Part shown: positions 1-6,146 of the stretch, piece by piece
Layout: the number at the start of each line of letters is the position of its first letter
Numbering within the stretch: the first letter of the stretch is position 1
Assembly (NCBI GenBank): GCA_018644785.1
Contig: JABGPV010000258.1
Location: 1 to 6,885, forward strand
Source of the DNA: Deltaproteobacteria bacterium
GTDB taxonomy: Bacteria > Desulfobacterota > DSM-4660 > Desulfatiglandales > Desulfatiglandaceae
Direction of reading: 5' to 3'
Length of the DNA: 6,885 bases
Notes under the pieces: model-generated
What the model saw: the letters and a program-made list of their open reading frames with translations, nothing else
The model's database searches: none
What the model was told of the DNA's origin: nothing
Program-made: the position numbers and the translations under genes

Positions 1-173
1 CGATCAAGAAAAAAATCGAAATCAGGAGATGCTATCCAGGTACTACATTTCGTTCTTAAATATTTTCTACAATGATATCAACATATTGCAAATCGTCTGA
101 AAACAGCACTTCTCTGCAAGCTATTAATTTTCTTATATAAAAAATAATTTCAGGATTTCGAATCCGTTTCAAA
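1..173. other. AT-rich stretch without a supported gene
   Basis: An open frame runs from the window edge to a TGA at 98-100 (about 32 codons, low complexity, no recognised motif) and could be the tail of a gene. Otherwise I see no promoter with good spacing and no RNA gene. Receiver homology begins only after this stretch. Confidence 0.3.
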
Positions 174-551
174 GTGCGAAAGTCGGGCTATGGTGGTATG
201 GAAGGGGTAAAGCGGTTTCAGGAAGGGTGTTTTCAGCTGGTGGTAACGGATCTCAAAATGCCGGATGTGGATGGCATGGATCTTTTAAAAACCGTCAAAG
301 GGATTGACAACCGGGTGCCGGTCGTCATTGTTACGGGGTACGGCACCATCCGGAAGGCCGTCGAAGCCATCAAGTGCAGGGCTTACGACTTTATTGAAAA
401 GCCGGTTGAGCGGGAGAAGCTGACCCTTGTGGTGGAAAGGGCTTTGGAGCGCCACAACCTGTTTCGGCAGCTGGGGGTCTTTCGGGGCCTGACCATCTCC
501 ATCCCCTTCTGGCTGATTCTGGGGATTGTTCTGGCAAAAGTCTGGAAATAA
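174..551 (+). pseudogene. Response-regulator receiver domain, N-terminally truncated, with C-terminal membrane helix
   Basis: The protein resembles the receiver domain of NtrC-type response regulators, which are phosphorylated on Asp by a histidine kinase. Visible are the phospho-acceptor D26 in TDLKMPDVDG, T54 in VTGYGT and K76 in FIEKP, with helix alpha-5 running to about residue 100. The first beta strand and its acidic pair (the usual VDDE-type motif), which bind Mg2+, are absent. The frame is closed by a TAA at 138-140, and the 11 codons between it and the GTG do not resemble a receiver. No ribosome-binding site precedes the GTG at 174. Residues 106-122 are strongly hydrophobic and end in KVWK, so the domain appears to be followed by a single membrane helix instead of an AAA+ or DNA-binding domain. 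Without the acidic pair, phosphorylation should fail, so I call it a 5'-truncated gene. A divergent functional protein is less likely. Confidence 0.7.
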
Positions 552-589
552 GTGGCTATGTAGATTTCGTTGTTCTTGAATTACCTGAA

Positions 590-627
590 AGCCCTCATGG
601 GATATCTTCCCATGGGGGCTTTTTTTG
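590..627 (+). terminator. Rho-independent terminator after the receiver gene
   Basis: A 13-bp stem (590-602 with 608-620, one G-U pair) closes a 5-nt loop and is followed by seven T residues. It starts 38 bp after the stop codon at 549-551. The A run at 588-590 could extend the stem. It should separate transcription of the receiver fragment from the dehydrogenase downstream. Confidence 0.9.
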
Positions 628-683
628 TATAGGGAAACATCTACGTATCCTGGCGAGTATGAATTTCTGAATTAGGTATGATG

Positions 684-700
684 TCCCCGGAATTCGGGGA
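684..700. repeat. Short inverted repeat at the broken 5' end of the dehydrogenase gene
   Basis: A perfect 6-bp inverted repeat (684-689 with 695-700) surrounds a 5-nt AT-rich centre. It lies 20 bp before the ATG of the truncated dehydrogenase, where homology to the family is lost. No T run follows, so it is not a typical terminator. It could be the end of a small mobile element or a deletion junction; the sequence does not decide this. Confidence 0.35.
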
Positions 701-720
701 GGACCACAAAGGGTATATCG

Positions 721-1923
721 ATGTTCAAAACAAACCGGGGAAGGAATCTCTTTTTTTCAACTGAAATTGAGGCGGGAATCAGCGATGCCGATGTTGTTTT
801 TGTCGCTGTTAACACACCGAACAAAACATTTGGACAAGTGGCAGAAAAAGCGGCAGATCTCCAGTACCTGGAAAAAACCTCCAGACAAATTTTGGCGCAT
901 TCTACAAGTGATAAGATCATAATAGAAAAATCTACGGTACCTGTCCGTACCTCCAACGCCATGGAGCGGATTCTAAACGGCGGAAAGAACAACATTCGTT
1001 TTGATGTCCTTTTTAATCCCGAATTCTTGGCTGAAGGAACAGCTATCAGAGACCTTGAAAGCCCTGATAGAGTGCTCATTGGGTCGCGGGAAACTGAAAA
1101 TGGGATAAAGGCAAGGAAAGAGATTGTTGAGATCTACGCCAATTGGGTGCCAAAGGAAAGAATCATAGAATCGAATACCTGGAGTGCTGAACGCTCCAAA
1201 CTAACGGAAAATGCCTTTCTGGCCCAACGGATATCATCCATTAATGCTATTTCAGCACTTTGTGAAAAAACCGAGGCGGACATTAATGAAGTCGCTTCTG
1301 CCGTGGGTATGGATTCCAGGATTGGACCCAAATTCTTGGATGCGAGGGTGGGGTTTGGCGGATCATGTTTTAAGAAGGATATTTTTAACCTTGTGTACAT
1401 ATGCCAAAACTATGATCTGCAAGAGGTGGCTGATTATTGGGAATCGGTAGTGAAAATAAACGAATGGCAAGAGAATAGATTCGTTCGGAATATGCTCAGT
1501 AGCATGTTCAATACCATCGCAGGCAAGAAAATCTCTCTCTTAGGCTTCGCTTTCAAAGCAAATACCGGAGATACACGAGAATCCCCGGCCATGTATATTG
1601 CACGAGGCCTGCTGGAAGAGCATGCCCAGATTGTTGTATCTGATCCACAAGCGCTGGGAAATGCGAGGAACGATTTGAAAGATGCTGAAGGTGATTTGGT
1701 CTTTGAGGAAAACCCCTACAAGGCGGCTGAGGGCGCTCATGCAATTGCAGTCCTCACCGAGTGGGACGAATACAGAAATCTGGATTATGAGCGTTTGCTT
1801 TCATCCATGGTGCATCCTTCTTTTATTTTCGATGGCCGTAATATCCTGGATCATCAAAGACTATTTGAAATGGGGTTCAATGTATACTCAATTGGAAGAG
1901 CTCCTCTAAAGCATTTTCGATAG
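721..1923 (+). pseudogene. ugd: UDP-glucose 6-dehydrogenase, animal-like type, missing the N-terminal NAD-binding motif
   Basis: The family oxidises UDP-glucose to UDP-glucuronate with two NAD+. The 400 residues align without gaps from memory to about residue 61 onward of human UGDH. Visible motifs include RGRNLFFST, VNTPNKTFG, EKSTVPVR, NPEFLAEGTA, AFLAQRISSIN, GFGGSCFKKD, FAFKANTGDTRES and EWDEYRNLDYER. The catalytic Cys is C216 (human C276) and the active-site Lys is K160 (human K220), both at an offset of exactly 60. The family normally has about 450-490 residues and starts with a GxGYVG Rossmann motif. Here those 60 residues are missing: upstream in frame are only 13 unrelated codons and then a TGA at 679-681. 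A possible weak ribosome-binding site (AAAGGG, 708-713) precedes the ATG. Without the dinucleotide-binding loop the product should be inactive, so I treat it as a 5'-truncated gene. It would pair with the decarboxylase that follows. Confidence 0.85.
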
Positions 1924-2006
1924 CAGGGTCCAATGTCGATAAACGCGAAGGATTCGCTGTTAATGCAGCTCAAAATCAAGTGATACTATTTTAAAAGGAG
2001 CGAAAA

Positions 2007-2820
2007 ATGAAACATGCGCGAAAACGTATATTGATAACCGGTGGCGCAGGTTTCCTGGGCTCGCATCTATGCGACCGGCTCGTTGAAGAAGGCCATGATG
2101 TTTTGTGTTTGGACAATTTCTTTACCGGAAGTAAAGTGAACATTGCCCACCTAACTGGCAAACGAAATTTTGAAATGGTCCGTCATGACCTGGTGGAACC
2201 CATTCTCCTGGAGGTAAACGAAATATATAACCTGGCCTGCCCCGCCTCCCCCATCCATTACCAGTTCAATCCCGTGAAAACCATCAAAACCAGCGTAATG
2301 GGCGCCATCAACATGCTGGGCCTTGCCAAGCGGGTTCAGGCAAAGATCCAGATCCTCCAGGCCTCCACCAGCGAGGTCTACGGCGACCCGGCGGTCCACC
2401 CACAGACGGAGAGTTACTGGGGGAATGTCAATACCATCGGTCTTCGGTCCTGTTACGACGAGGGAAAACGATGCGCTGAAACCCTCTTCTTTGATTATTA
2501 CCGCCAGAACAAGGTCAATATTCGTGTGGTTCGCATCTTCAACACCTATGGCCCCAGGATGCACCCCAATGACGGCCGGGTGGTGAGCAATTTTGTGGTT
2601 CAGGCACTGCCGGGGTATCGCCGTTTATGGCGACGGCAGCCAAACACGCTCCTTCTGCTACGTGGATGACCTCGTAGAAGGACGGATCCGCATGATGGAT
2701 GGACCGGACGACTTTGTGGGCCCCGTCAACCTGGGGAATCCCGGGGAGTTCAGCATATTGGAACTGGCTGAGATGACCATTAAGACGACGGGAAGCCGGT
2801 CAAAGATTATTTGTTTATAA
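2007..2820 (+). pseudogene. UDP-glucuronate decarboxylase (UDP-xylose synthase), 5' part, frameshifted and cut by an IS
   Basis: This short-chain dehydrogenase/reductase converts UDP-glucuronate to UDP-xylose. The start is clear: AAGGAG at 1995-2000 lies 6 nt before the ATG. The N-terminal part shows GGAGFLGSH with G12, G15 and G18 for NAD binding, then [25 protein letters not shown], the catalytic Y150-xxx-K154 in CYDEGKR, and [10 protein letters not shown]. After [10 protein letters not shown] the frame is lost: homology continues in another frame with [20 protein letters not shown] and [14 protein letters not shown]. Compared with family members the lesion, near 2610-2622, is about 5 nt short. 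The first frame ends in a TGA at 2667-2669. The second frame stays open to 2820, but homology stops at SRSKII (2811), where an IS200-type element begins. The rest of the gene lies at 3432-3569. It follows the dehydrogenase by 83 bp and would use its product. Confidence 0.9.
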
Positions 2821-2822
2821 AA

Positions 2823-2841
2823 CCACCACTTCCAGTGGTGG
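2823..2841. repeat. Left-end hairpin of the IS200-type element
   Basis: A perfect 8-bp inverted repeat (2823-2830 with 2834-2841) closes a 3-nt loop about 10 nt inside the left end. In this family the transposase recognises such hairpins as single-stranded structures. Confidence 0.75.
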
Positions 2842-2929
2842 ACCCGAATAGGTTCTACCGATCCGGCGAAAATAATATAGGCTCTTCCTCTGGGAAAGCC
2901 CCTTTTGGGGAACTATGGAGGAAAAGCCT

Positions 2930-3345
2930 ATGCATGACTGGGAAAGTTTATCGCATGTACGATGGGATTGCAAATACCATGTAGTCATCCGAAATATCGA
3001 AAAAGAGTATTGTATGGAAAAGTGAAACGGGATGTCGGTGAGATTTTGAGGGATCTGGCTCCACAGAAAATGATAGATGTTCTCGAAGGGCATCTGATGC
3101 CAGACCATGTCCATATGTGTTTAAAAATCCCACCCAAACATAGTGTTGCATTTGCTTTGGGATTCATGAAAGGAAAAAGTGCAGTAAGAATCTATCGCAA
3201 AGAAGGATATAAAAAGGTAACGGGGATGAACTTCTGGTCCCGAGGATACTGTGTCAGTACTGTGGGTTTTGATGAAGAAACCATAAAAAAGTACATACGC
3301 GAACAAGAGAAAAGGGAAAAGGAACAATTGGAATTGTTTGACTAA
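2930..3345 (+). pseudogene. tnpA: IS200-family Y1 transposase, frameshifted
   Basis: HUH/Y1 transposases of this family cut and join single-stranded DNA at hairpin ends. Translation should start at the ATG at 2930, 7 nt after GGAGGA (2917-2922). The first 20 residues, MHDWESLSHVRWDCKYHVVI, match the family start. The rest of the homology is in another frame, resuming with PKYRKRVLYGKVKRDVGEIL at 2989. At the join one C is missing (or 4 nt, if the usual extra residue is counted), so the product of the proper start would soon hit a stop. Downstream the HUH motif (H codons 3106-3108 and 3112-3114, in MPDHVHM), FWSRGYCVSTVG and the catalytic Tyr (3292-3294, in KKYIREQE) are intact. The gene would encode about 138 residues. 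An ATG at 2962 opens the second frame but would lack the first core strand. The copy is probably inactive by itself but might be mobilised by a related enzyme elsewhere. Confidence 0.85.
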
Positions 3346-3348
3346 CTG

Positions 3349-3366
3349 AGCCCCAAGGGGGCTTTC
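3349..3366 (+). terminator. Hairpin with short T run after the transposase gene
   Basis: A 6-bp GC-rich stem (3349-3354 with 3358-3363) with a 3-nt loop follows the transposase stop by 3 bp and is followed by three T residues. It may stop transposase transcription. A second 6-bp stem (3378-3383 with 3389-3394) lies just downstream. Confidence 0.5.
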
Positions 3367-3400
3367 CTAACGTAACCGCCCCCTTTTAGGGGGCTACCTG

Positions 3401-3427
3401 AGGCCTCCCGCTATGCGGGAGGAGCCT
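3401..3427. repeat. Right-end hairpin of the IS200-type element
   Basis: The inner stem is CTCCCGC with GCGGGAG around a 3-nt loop. An outer 4-bp stem (AGGC with GCCT) is offset by a 2-nt bulge. It ends about 4 nt before the right boundary of the element, the usual place for the right-end recognition hairpin. Confidence 0.7.
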
Positions 3428-3431
3428 CACT

Positions 3432-3569
3432 TTCGAGGAACTGCCGCAGGATGACCCGCTTCAACGGCAACCGGATATCACGCTTGCCAAGGAGCGCCTG
3501 GGGTGGGAACCGGGGGTCGGATTGGAAGAAGGGTTGGGTAGGACTATTGCATATTTTCGGGAACTGTAG
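3432..3569 (+). pseudogene. UDP-glucuronate decarboxylase, detached C-terminal part
   Basis: These 45 codons and the TAG at 3567-3569 encode the expected end of UDP-xylose synthase: [17 protein letters not shown], then [10 protein letters not shown] and a last helix ending AYFREL. They continue the reading frame that stops at the left end of the IS200-type element (2811). They have no start codon or ribosome-binding site of their own, so they are a stranded 3' exon-like remnant and not a gene. The open frame in another phase over the same bases is a shadow. Confidence 0.9.
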
Positions 3570-3575
3570 AAGAGA

Positions 3576-3624
3576 CAGATGTCGGAGGGCGGACGTCAGA
3601 TGTCTGATGTCGGACGTCGGATTT
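3576..3624. repeat. Seven-unit heptamer tandem repeat (island 1)
   Basis: Seven degenerate 7-bp units fill 49 bp. Read on the minus strand they follow ACRTCNR, with one diverged unit. The island starts 7 bp after the decarboxylase stop and ends 4 bp before the toxin stop codon at 3629. Related islands lie at about 4227-4242, 5330-5372, 6562-6604 and 6868-6885. Confidence 0.8.
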
Positions 3625-3628
3625 ACGG

Positions 3629-3895
3629 CTATTCAAATATCTGAGAATGAGTGCCTATCCTTGTTAACCTGATAATATCGTCTTCAATACAATATACAAC
3701 CAGTAGATCTCCACCAATATGAAATTCTCTAAAACCCGAATATTTTCCAATCAGGCTGTGGTCCCTTGCTTCAAGAGGCAACGACTTGCCTTCTAACAAG
3801 AAAGATAAGTATGTAATATATTTATCATATTGCTTGTCGGTTGTCTTGAGTTTCCTATAGTCCTTTTTAAAGGTCTTGGTTCGGAATAATTGCAT
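3629..3895 (-). CDS. YafQ-like RelE-superfamily mRNA interferase toxin
   Basis: At 88 residues this is the size of YafQ, a ribosome-dependent endoribonuclease of the RelE/ParE superfamily. The pattern matches from LPLEARDHSLIGKYSGFREF to LTRIGTHSQIF at the C-terminus. H46, H59, D63, H83 and F87 correspond to E. coli YafQ H50, H63, D67, H87 and F91, all shifted by 4, so the active site looks complete. The ATG lies 5 bp after the antitoxin stop, with a weak AAGAAG ribosome-binding site inside the end of the antitoxin gene. The antitoxin-first order and tight coupling are typical and keep the toxin in check. The gene is AT-rich compared with the EPS genes around it, which suggests separate origin. 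A heptamer repeat island abuts its 3' end. Confidence 0.9.
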   Translation of the reverse strand: MQLFRTKTFKKDYRKLKTTDKQYDKYITYLSFLLEGKSLPLEARDHSLIGKYSGFREFHIGGDLLVVYCIEDDIIRLTRIGTHSQIFE

Positions 3896-3900
3896 AAACG

Positions 3901-4137
3901 TTACTTCTTGAACTCATCCAGAGTAACAAAATCACCTTCTAAGTTCTTTGCCTCTTCCATTGCCTGAACTGTTACATTGTTTGGCATTTTTACTTCAAAT
4001 GGGAGTCCTTTAGCAGAAACAATCATGCTGTTGAAAATATTAATCGCTTGTGAATAAGACAACCCTAAATATTTTAAGATTGTTTTAGCTTGAGTGTAAT
4101 TATTCTGATCAACCCTTATAGTGGTTTGGGTTTTCAT
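3901..4137 (-). CDS. RelB/DinJ-family antitoxin
   Basis: The protein has 78 residues. The N-terminal part (MKTQTTIRVDQNNY, then a helix around YLGLSYSQAINIF, residues 23-35) fits the ribbon-helix-helix DNA-binding fold of RelB/DinJ antitoxins. GLPFEVKMPN (residues 44-53) is the family hallmark linker before the toxin-binding C-terminal tail. The start is well supported by AGGAGGT (minus strand, 4150-4144) 6 nt before the ATG. The protein should neutralise the YafQ-like toxin encoded 5 bp downstream. As a dimer it should also repress the shared promoter, where two palindromes lie (4163-4175 and 4176-4191). The pair looks intact and is oriented opposite to the EPS genes. Confidence 0.9.
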   Translation of the reverse strand: MKTQTTIRVDQNNYTQAKTILKYLGLSYSQAINIFNSMIVSAKGLPFEVKMPNNVTVQAMEEAKNLEGDFVTLDEFKK

Positions 4138-4162
4138 TGATACACCTCCTAATCAAATTTAG

Positions 4163-4200
4163 CATGTAACACATGTATCCCAAATGGGATATTTCGTCAA
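4163..4200 (-). promoter_or_regulatory. Promoter and probable operator of the DinJ-YafQ-like module
   Basis: On the minus strand, TTGACG (4200-4195) is followed after 17 nt by TACATG (4177-4172), a plausible -35/-10 pair with a good -35 and a weak -10. Two perfect inverted repeats overlap it: CATGT-aac-ACATG (4163-4175) and TATCCCA-aa-TGGGATA (4176-4191). This is where a ribbon-helix-helix antitoxin would bind to repress its own operon. The assignment is by position and symmetry only. Confidence 0.65.
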
Positions 4201-4226
4201 GTGATTTTATAATGGGGGCTGTCTGG

Positions 4227-4242
4227 CCTCCGACATCCGACC
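4227..4242. repeat. Short heptamer repeat remnant (island 2)
   Basis: About two units of the ACRTCNR heptamer, here on the plus strand, lie upstream of the TA promoter and 28 bp before the sugar transferase ATG. It is inverted relative to island 1, so the two islands bracket the DinJ-YafQ-like module. Confidence 0.55.
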
Positions 4243-4270
4243 TTTGTTTCCAACCAGGTTATCTTAAACA

Positions 4271-5326
4271 ATGAAACATAGGCTCTTTCCCATAGGTTCT
4301 TTTGCAGGTTACATGCTGATAGATTTTGCAACCATCGCATTTTCTATTATGGCGTCTTACAAGTTTTATCGTGTTATGGGGTTTGGACAAAATGTTTACT
4401 ATGCAAAACTGGGAATCATTCCTCTGAGCCTGTTGCTCAGTCTGGGTGTCGTTTTCGTTCTGTTCATTTTTGGCGCCTACAAAAATGAGTCGAGCCTTCT
4501 GAACGTGAGCGAGATAAAAAGCGTTGTCAAAGGCATCAGCCTTGGATTTCCGCTGTTTGCGATCAAACAGTATCGGATCGATGAGATCTGCCTGGCCATT
4601 TCCAACATCAGTAACGAAACCTGCATCAAAATCCTGGAACGGCTCAAAAAAGAAAATGTCAGGATTTCCTTTATTCCCAACCTGTACAGGGTGTTTGTCC
4701 ACAGGGTTAACATCAACCATATCGGCCAGATACCCATCGTCGAAGAGGATCAAGGGGAAGTGGGGAAAGTCTATCTTGCCATTAAGAGATGTTCGGATAT
4801 CTTGATGGCGATCATCCTTACCATCCTGCTTTCGCATGTTTTCCTGGCGGCGGCAGTGGCAATTAAAATGGATTCCAAGGGGCCTGTTTTCTTCAAGCAA
4901 AAACGGGTGGGGATTCATGGCGGGCTTTTTGAGATATTCAAGTTCCGATCCATGACCACGGAATCGGATCCATATGCTGTCAATCCCACCGGAGAAAACG
5001 ATGCAAGAGTTACCAAGGTGGGCAGATTCCTACGAAAAACGAGTTTAGACGAACTGCCGCAGTTGTTTAACGTCTTGAAAGGGGATATGTCTTTTGTGGG
5101 TCCCCGGCCGGAAATGCCGTTTATAGTGGCGTCCTATTCGGATATTCATCGGGAAAGATTGAAAGTCCTGCCGGGCATCACCGGGTTGTGGCAACTGAGC
5201 GGCGACCGGGAAAAGGCCATTCATGAAAACATGGATTATGATCTTTACTACCTGAAGAACTGGTCGCTTTTTCTGGATGTGGCGATTTTGCTTGAGACGT
5301 TGTTGTTTGCTTTTAAAGAGGTTTGA
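4271..5326 (+). CDS. Polyprenyl glycosylphosphotransferase (bacterial sugar transferase), shortened in the middle
   Basis: The family moves a sugar-1-phosphate from a UDP-sugar to undecaprenyl phosphate at the inner membrane, the first step of EPS repeat-unit assembly. The protein has 351 residues; full-length WcaJ/PssY-type members have about 460-480. Hydrophobic segments lie at about 8-27, 46-68 and 172-194. The catalytic part is complete: VFFKQKRVG, FKFRSM (223-228), TKVGRFLRKTSLDELPQ with the D260-E261 dyad, VGPRPE (276-281), PGITGLWQLSG and YYLKNWSLFLDVAIL. Near residues 93-97 (about 4547-4562) the sequence jumps from the second or third membrane segment to QYRIDEICLAIS, the end of the central nucleotide-binding-like domain. 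About 110-120 residues are thus absent, in frame. Only a weak AGG lies upstream of the ATG. The catalytic domain alone suffices in short relatives such as PglC, so activity is possible. Confidence 0.85.
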   Translation: MKHRLFPIGSFAGYMLIDFATIAFSIMASYKFYRVMGFGQNVYYAKLGIIPLSLLLSLGVVFVLFIFGAYKNESSLLNVSEIKSVVKGISLGFPLFAIKQYRIDEICLAISNISNETCIKILERLKKENVRISFIPNLYRVFVHRVNINHIGQIPIVEEDQGEVGKVYLAIKRCSDILMAIILTILLSHVFLAAAVAIKMDSKGPVFFKQKRVGIHGGLFEIFKFRSMTTESDPYAVNPTGENDARVTKVGRFLRKTSLDELPQLFNVLKGDMSFVGPRPEMPFIVASYSDIHRERLKVLPGITGLWQLSGDREKAIHENMDYDLYYLKNWSLFLDVAILLETLLFAFKEV

Positions 5327-5329
5327 AAA

Positions 5330-5372
5330 GATGAACGTCGAACATCGAACGTTCAACATCGAACATCGAATG
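5330..5372. repeat. Heptamer tandem repeat (island 3)
   Basis: Six units of a 7-bp repeat (GAACRTC, the same as ACRTCGA in another phase) fill 43 bp. The island begins 3 bp after the sugar transferase stop. It matches 6562-6604 at 40 of 43 positions, in the same orientation. Confidence 0.85.
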
Positions 5373-5400
5373 TTGGAGGTTTGCGGGCGGTGGAGACTGA

Positions 5401-5583
5401 ATGAGGTCCTTTAAGAGGTGCGTTAATGTATTTTGCGTGATTCTTGCCGGTGTGTTTTGTGGCTGCATGCCGGTTCGGGGGGCGGGGGAAAAGACGCAGG
5501 AGAACACCCTTTCGGTCATGACCTATAATATCTGGGATCTGAAGGGGCGACGGCCGGCGGTGGGGGATGTGGTTGAGGTGATT
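5401..5583 (+). pseudogene. Endonuclease/exonuclease/phosphatase-family protein, N-terminal stub
   Basis: The ATG has GGAG (5392-5395) at a 5-nt spacing. Residues 1-28 look like a secretion signal: R3, K5 and R6, then a hydrophobic stretch to about C22. A weak lipobox-like FCGC and a signal peptidase I site near VRGA are both possible. TLSVMTYNIWDLKGRRP (36-52) is the first strand of the EEP (DNase I-like) fold, with N43 the conserved metal- and phosphate-site Asn. The next family strand, with its conserved Glu, never comes: after I61 (5583) the frame runs on to 5988 through antisense TA sequence and shows no homology. The gene has therefore lost at least three quarters of its length. Full-length relatives cleave phosphodiester or phosphate-ester bonds; the substrate here is unknown. 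Confidence 0.65.
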
Positions 5584-5625
5584 ATGTATTTTTCTCCACA
5601 AGGAAAAGCTCAATTGCGATGGTGG

Positions 5626-5895
5626 CTAACTGAGTCGGTTCATGAGTTTGTTATAGCCTTCGTGAGAGCCAATCCAAAACCAGATAACGCTTTCGTTCTC
5701 ACGCAAAGCAATGGCGCGGTAACGCCGACCGACATCAACAGTCCAGACGTTGCCTTTTGGGGCAAAACCCAAGGATGGATGAAAAGGATTCGAGCGAAAA
5801 AGAGCGAACTTTTTGTCTGCTATTTCCTGGATCTTTTTGGGGAGTTTCTTGTAGCATTTTCAAAAGGAGGGATGGGTGTAAGAGACTATTTCCAC
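5626..5895 (-). pseudogene. RelE/ParE-superfamily toxin with an in-frame TGA at codon 12
   Basis: From a GTG at 5895 that overlaps the end of the antitoxin gene by 10 bp, the minus strand encodes 89 residues ending at TAG (5628-5626). Visible family patterns are CYKKLPKKIQ (14-23), NPFHPSL (36-42), RRYRAIAL (57-64) and the C-terminal VIWFWIGSHEGYNKLM (70-85). These fit small ribonuclease or gyrase toxins of the RelE/ParE superfamily. Codon 12 is TGA (5862-5860), between SF and KCYKKLP. From memory of the family, Trp is common there, so a single TGG-to-TGA change is the simplest explanation. No in-frame start follows before the core. An in-frame stop just upstream of the GTG makes this the only likely start. 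The antitoxin-then-toxin order supports the call. The plus-strand open frame across this region is a shadow. Confidence 0.75.
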
Positions 5896-6104
5896 CGTTT
5901 ACATCGCCCGGCTCGAAAGTCCTCTTTCACTTGGCTCAGCAACGCAACTCCAGCACCTTTACCGGAAAAATCTTCCTCTAACTCGTGATCCCAATCGCGA
6001 TTTTCCATCTCAACGAGCCACTGGAGTAACTGGTCTCGTTTGTTTGGCGGCAAAGACATAATGTCATTCCGTATCTTGTTTTCTGTAACCATATAATCGT
6101 TCAT
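5886..6104 (-). CDS. Putative antitoxin of the second TA module
   Basis: I do not recognise a named family with certainty. The helical protein, with SLPPNKRDQLLQWLVEME, WDHELEEDFSGKGAG and the tail VKEDFRAGRCKRWK, resembles small antitoxins encoded just before RelE/ParE-type toxins, which share an EEDF-x-AG pattern and an ADIRAGR-like tail. I chose the ATG at 6104 (72 residues) because AGGAG (6120-6116, minus strand) lies 11 nt before it. The frame can be extended to a TTG at 6176, but that would put a promoter-like TTGACA and a palindrome inside the coding sequence. The gene overlaps the toxin start by 10 bp. Its partner toxin carries a TGA, so this antitoxin may be an orphan. The module sits where the 3' end of the EEP gene and the 5' end of the second transferase should be. 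Confidence 0.7.
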   Translation of the reverse strand: MNDYMVTENKIRNDIMSLPPNKRDQLLQWLVEMENRDWDHELEEDFSGKGAGVALLSQVKEDFRAGRCKRWK

Positions 6105-6146
6105 CGCGCCGTAATCTCCTATCCTGAATATCAAATCAACCAGTTC

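Larger units (their letters stand above)
2812..3431 (+). mobile_element. IS200-type insertion sequence inside the decarboxylase gene
   Basis: About 620 bp of sequence interrupts the decarboxylase gene. Removing it joins ATT (2809-2811) to TTC (3432-3434) in frame and rebuilds the family motif [13 protein letters not shown]. The exact ends are ambiguous by 1-2 nt because of shared T residues. No target duplication is seen, as expected for single-strand IS200/IS605 transposition. A subterminal hairpin lies at each end: 2823-2841 (8-bp stem, 3-nt loop) and 3401-3427 (7-bp core stem, a 2-nt bulge and an outer 4-bp stem). Further hairpins lie at 2899-2910 just before the transposase ribosome-binding site, and at 3349-3363 and 3378-3394 after its stop. 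Only a Y1-type transposase gene is present; there is no tnpB. Confidence 0.85.

Noticed and set aside
29..100. Small gene starting at the ATG at 29 after AGGAG-like sequence
   Set aside because: It has only 23 codons of low-complexity sequence with no recognisable motif; chance is the better explanation.
672..1400. Minus-strand open frames opposite the dehydrogenase
   Set aside because: The plus strand encodes clear UGDH motifs throughout; the minus-strand translations show no recognisable pattern.
1951..1963. Small inverted repeat between the dehydrogenase and decarboxylase genes as a terminator
   Set aside because: The stem is only 5 bp and has no T run after it.
3576..3624. CRISPR array
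   Set aside because: The units are 7 bp and contiguous, with no spacers and no cas genes nearby.
3451..3672. Plus-strand open frame of 73 codons
   Set aside because: It is an out-of-phase reading of the decarboxylase C-terminus (3432-3569), the heptamer array and the 3' end of the toxin.
4259..4918. Minus-strand open frame of 219 codons opposite the sugar transferase
   Set aside because: The composition is unlike a normal protein, and the plus-strand frame holds the conserved membrane and catalytic segments.
5860..5862. TGA as a selenocysteine codon in the toxin
   Set aside because: RelE/ParE toxins are not known selenoproteins, no clear SECIS-like hairpin follows, and Trp at this place makes a point mutation simpler.
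5584..5988. Plus-strand continuation of the EEP-family frame
   Set aside because: It has no family homology after residue 61 and lies antisense to recognisable toxin and antitoxin genes; it is a shadow reading.
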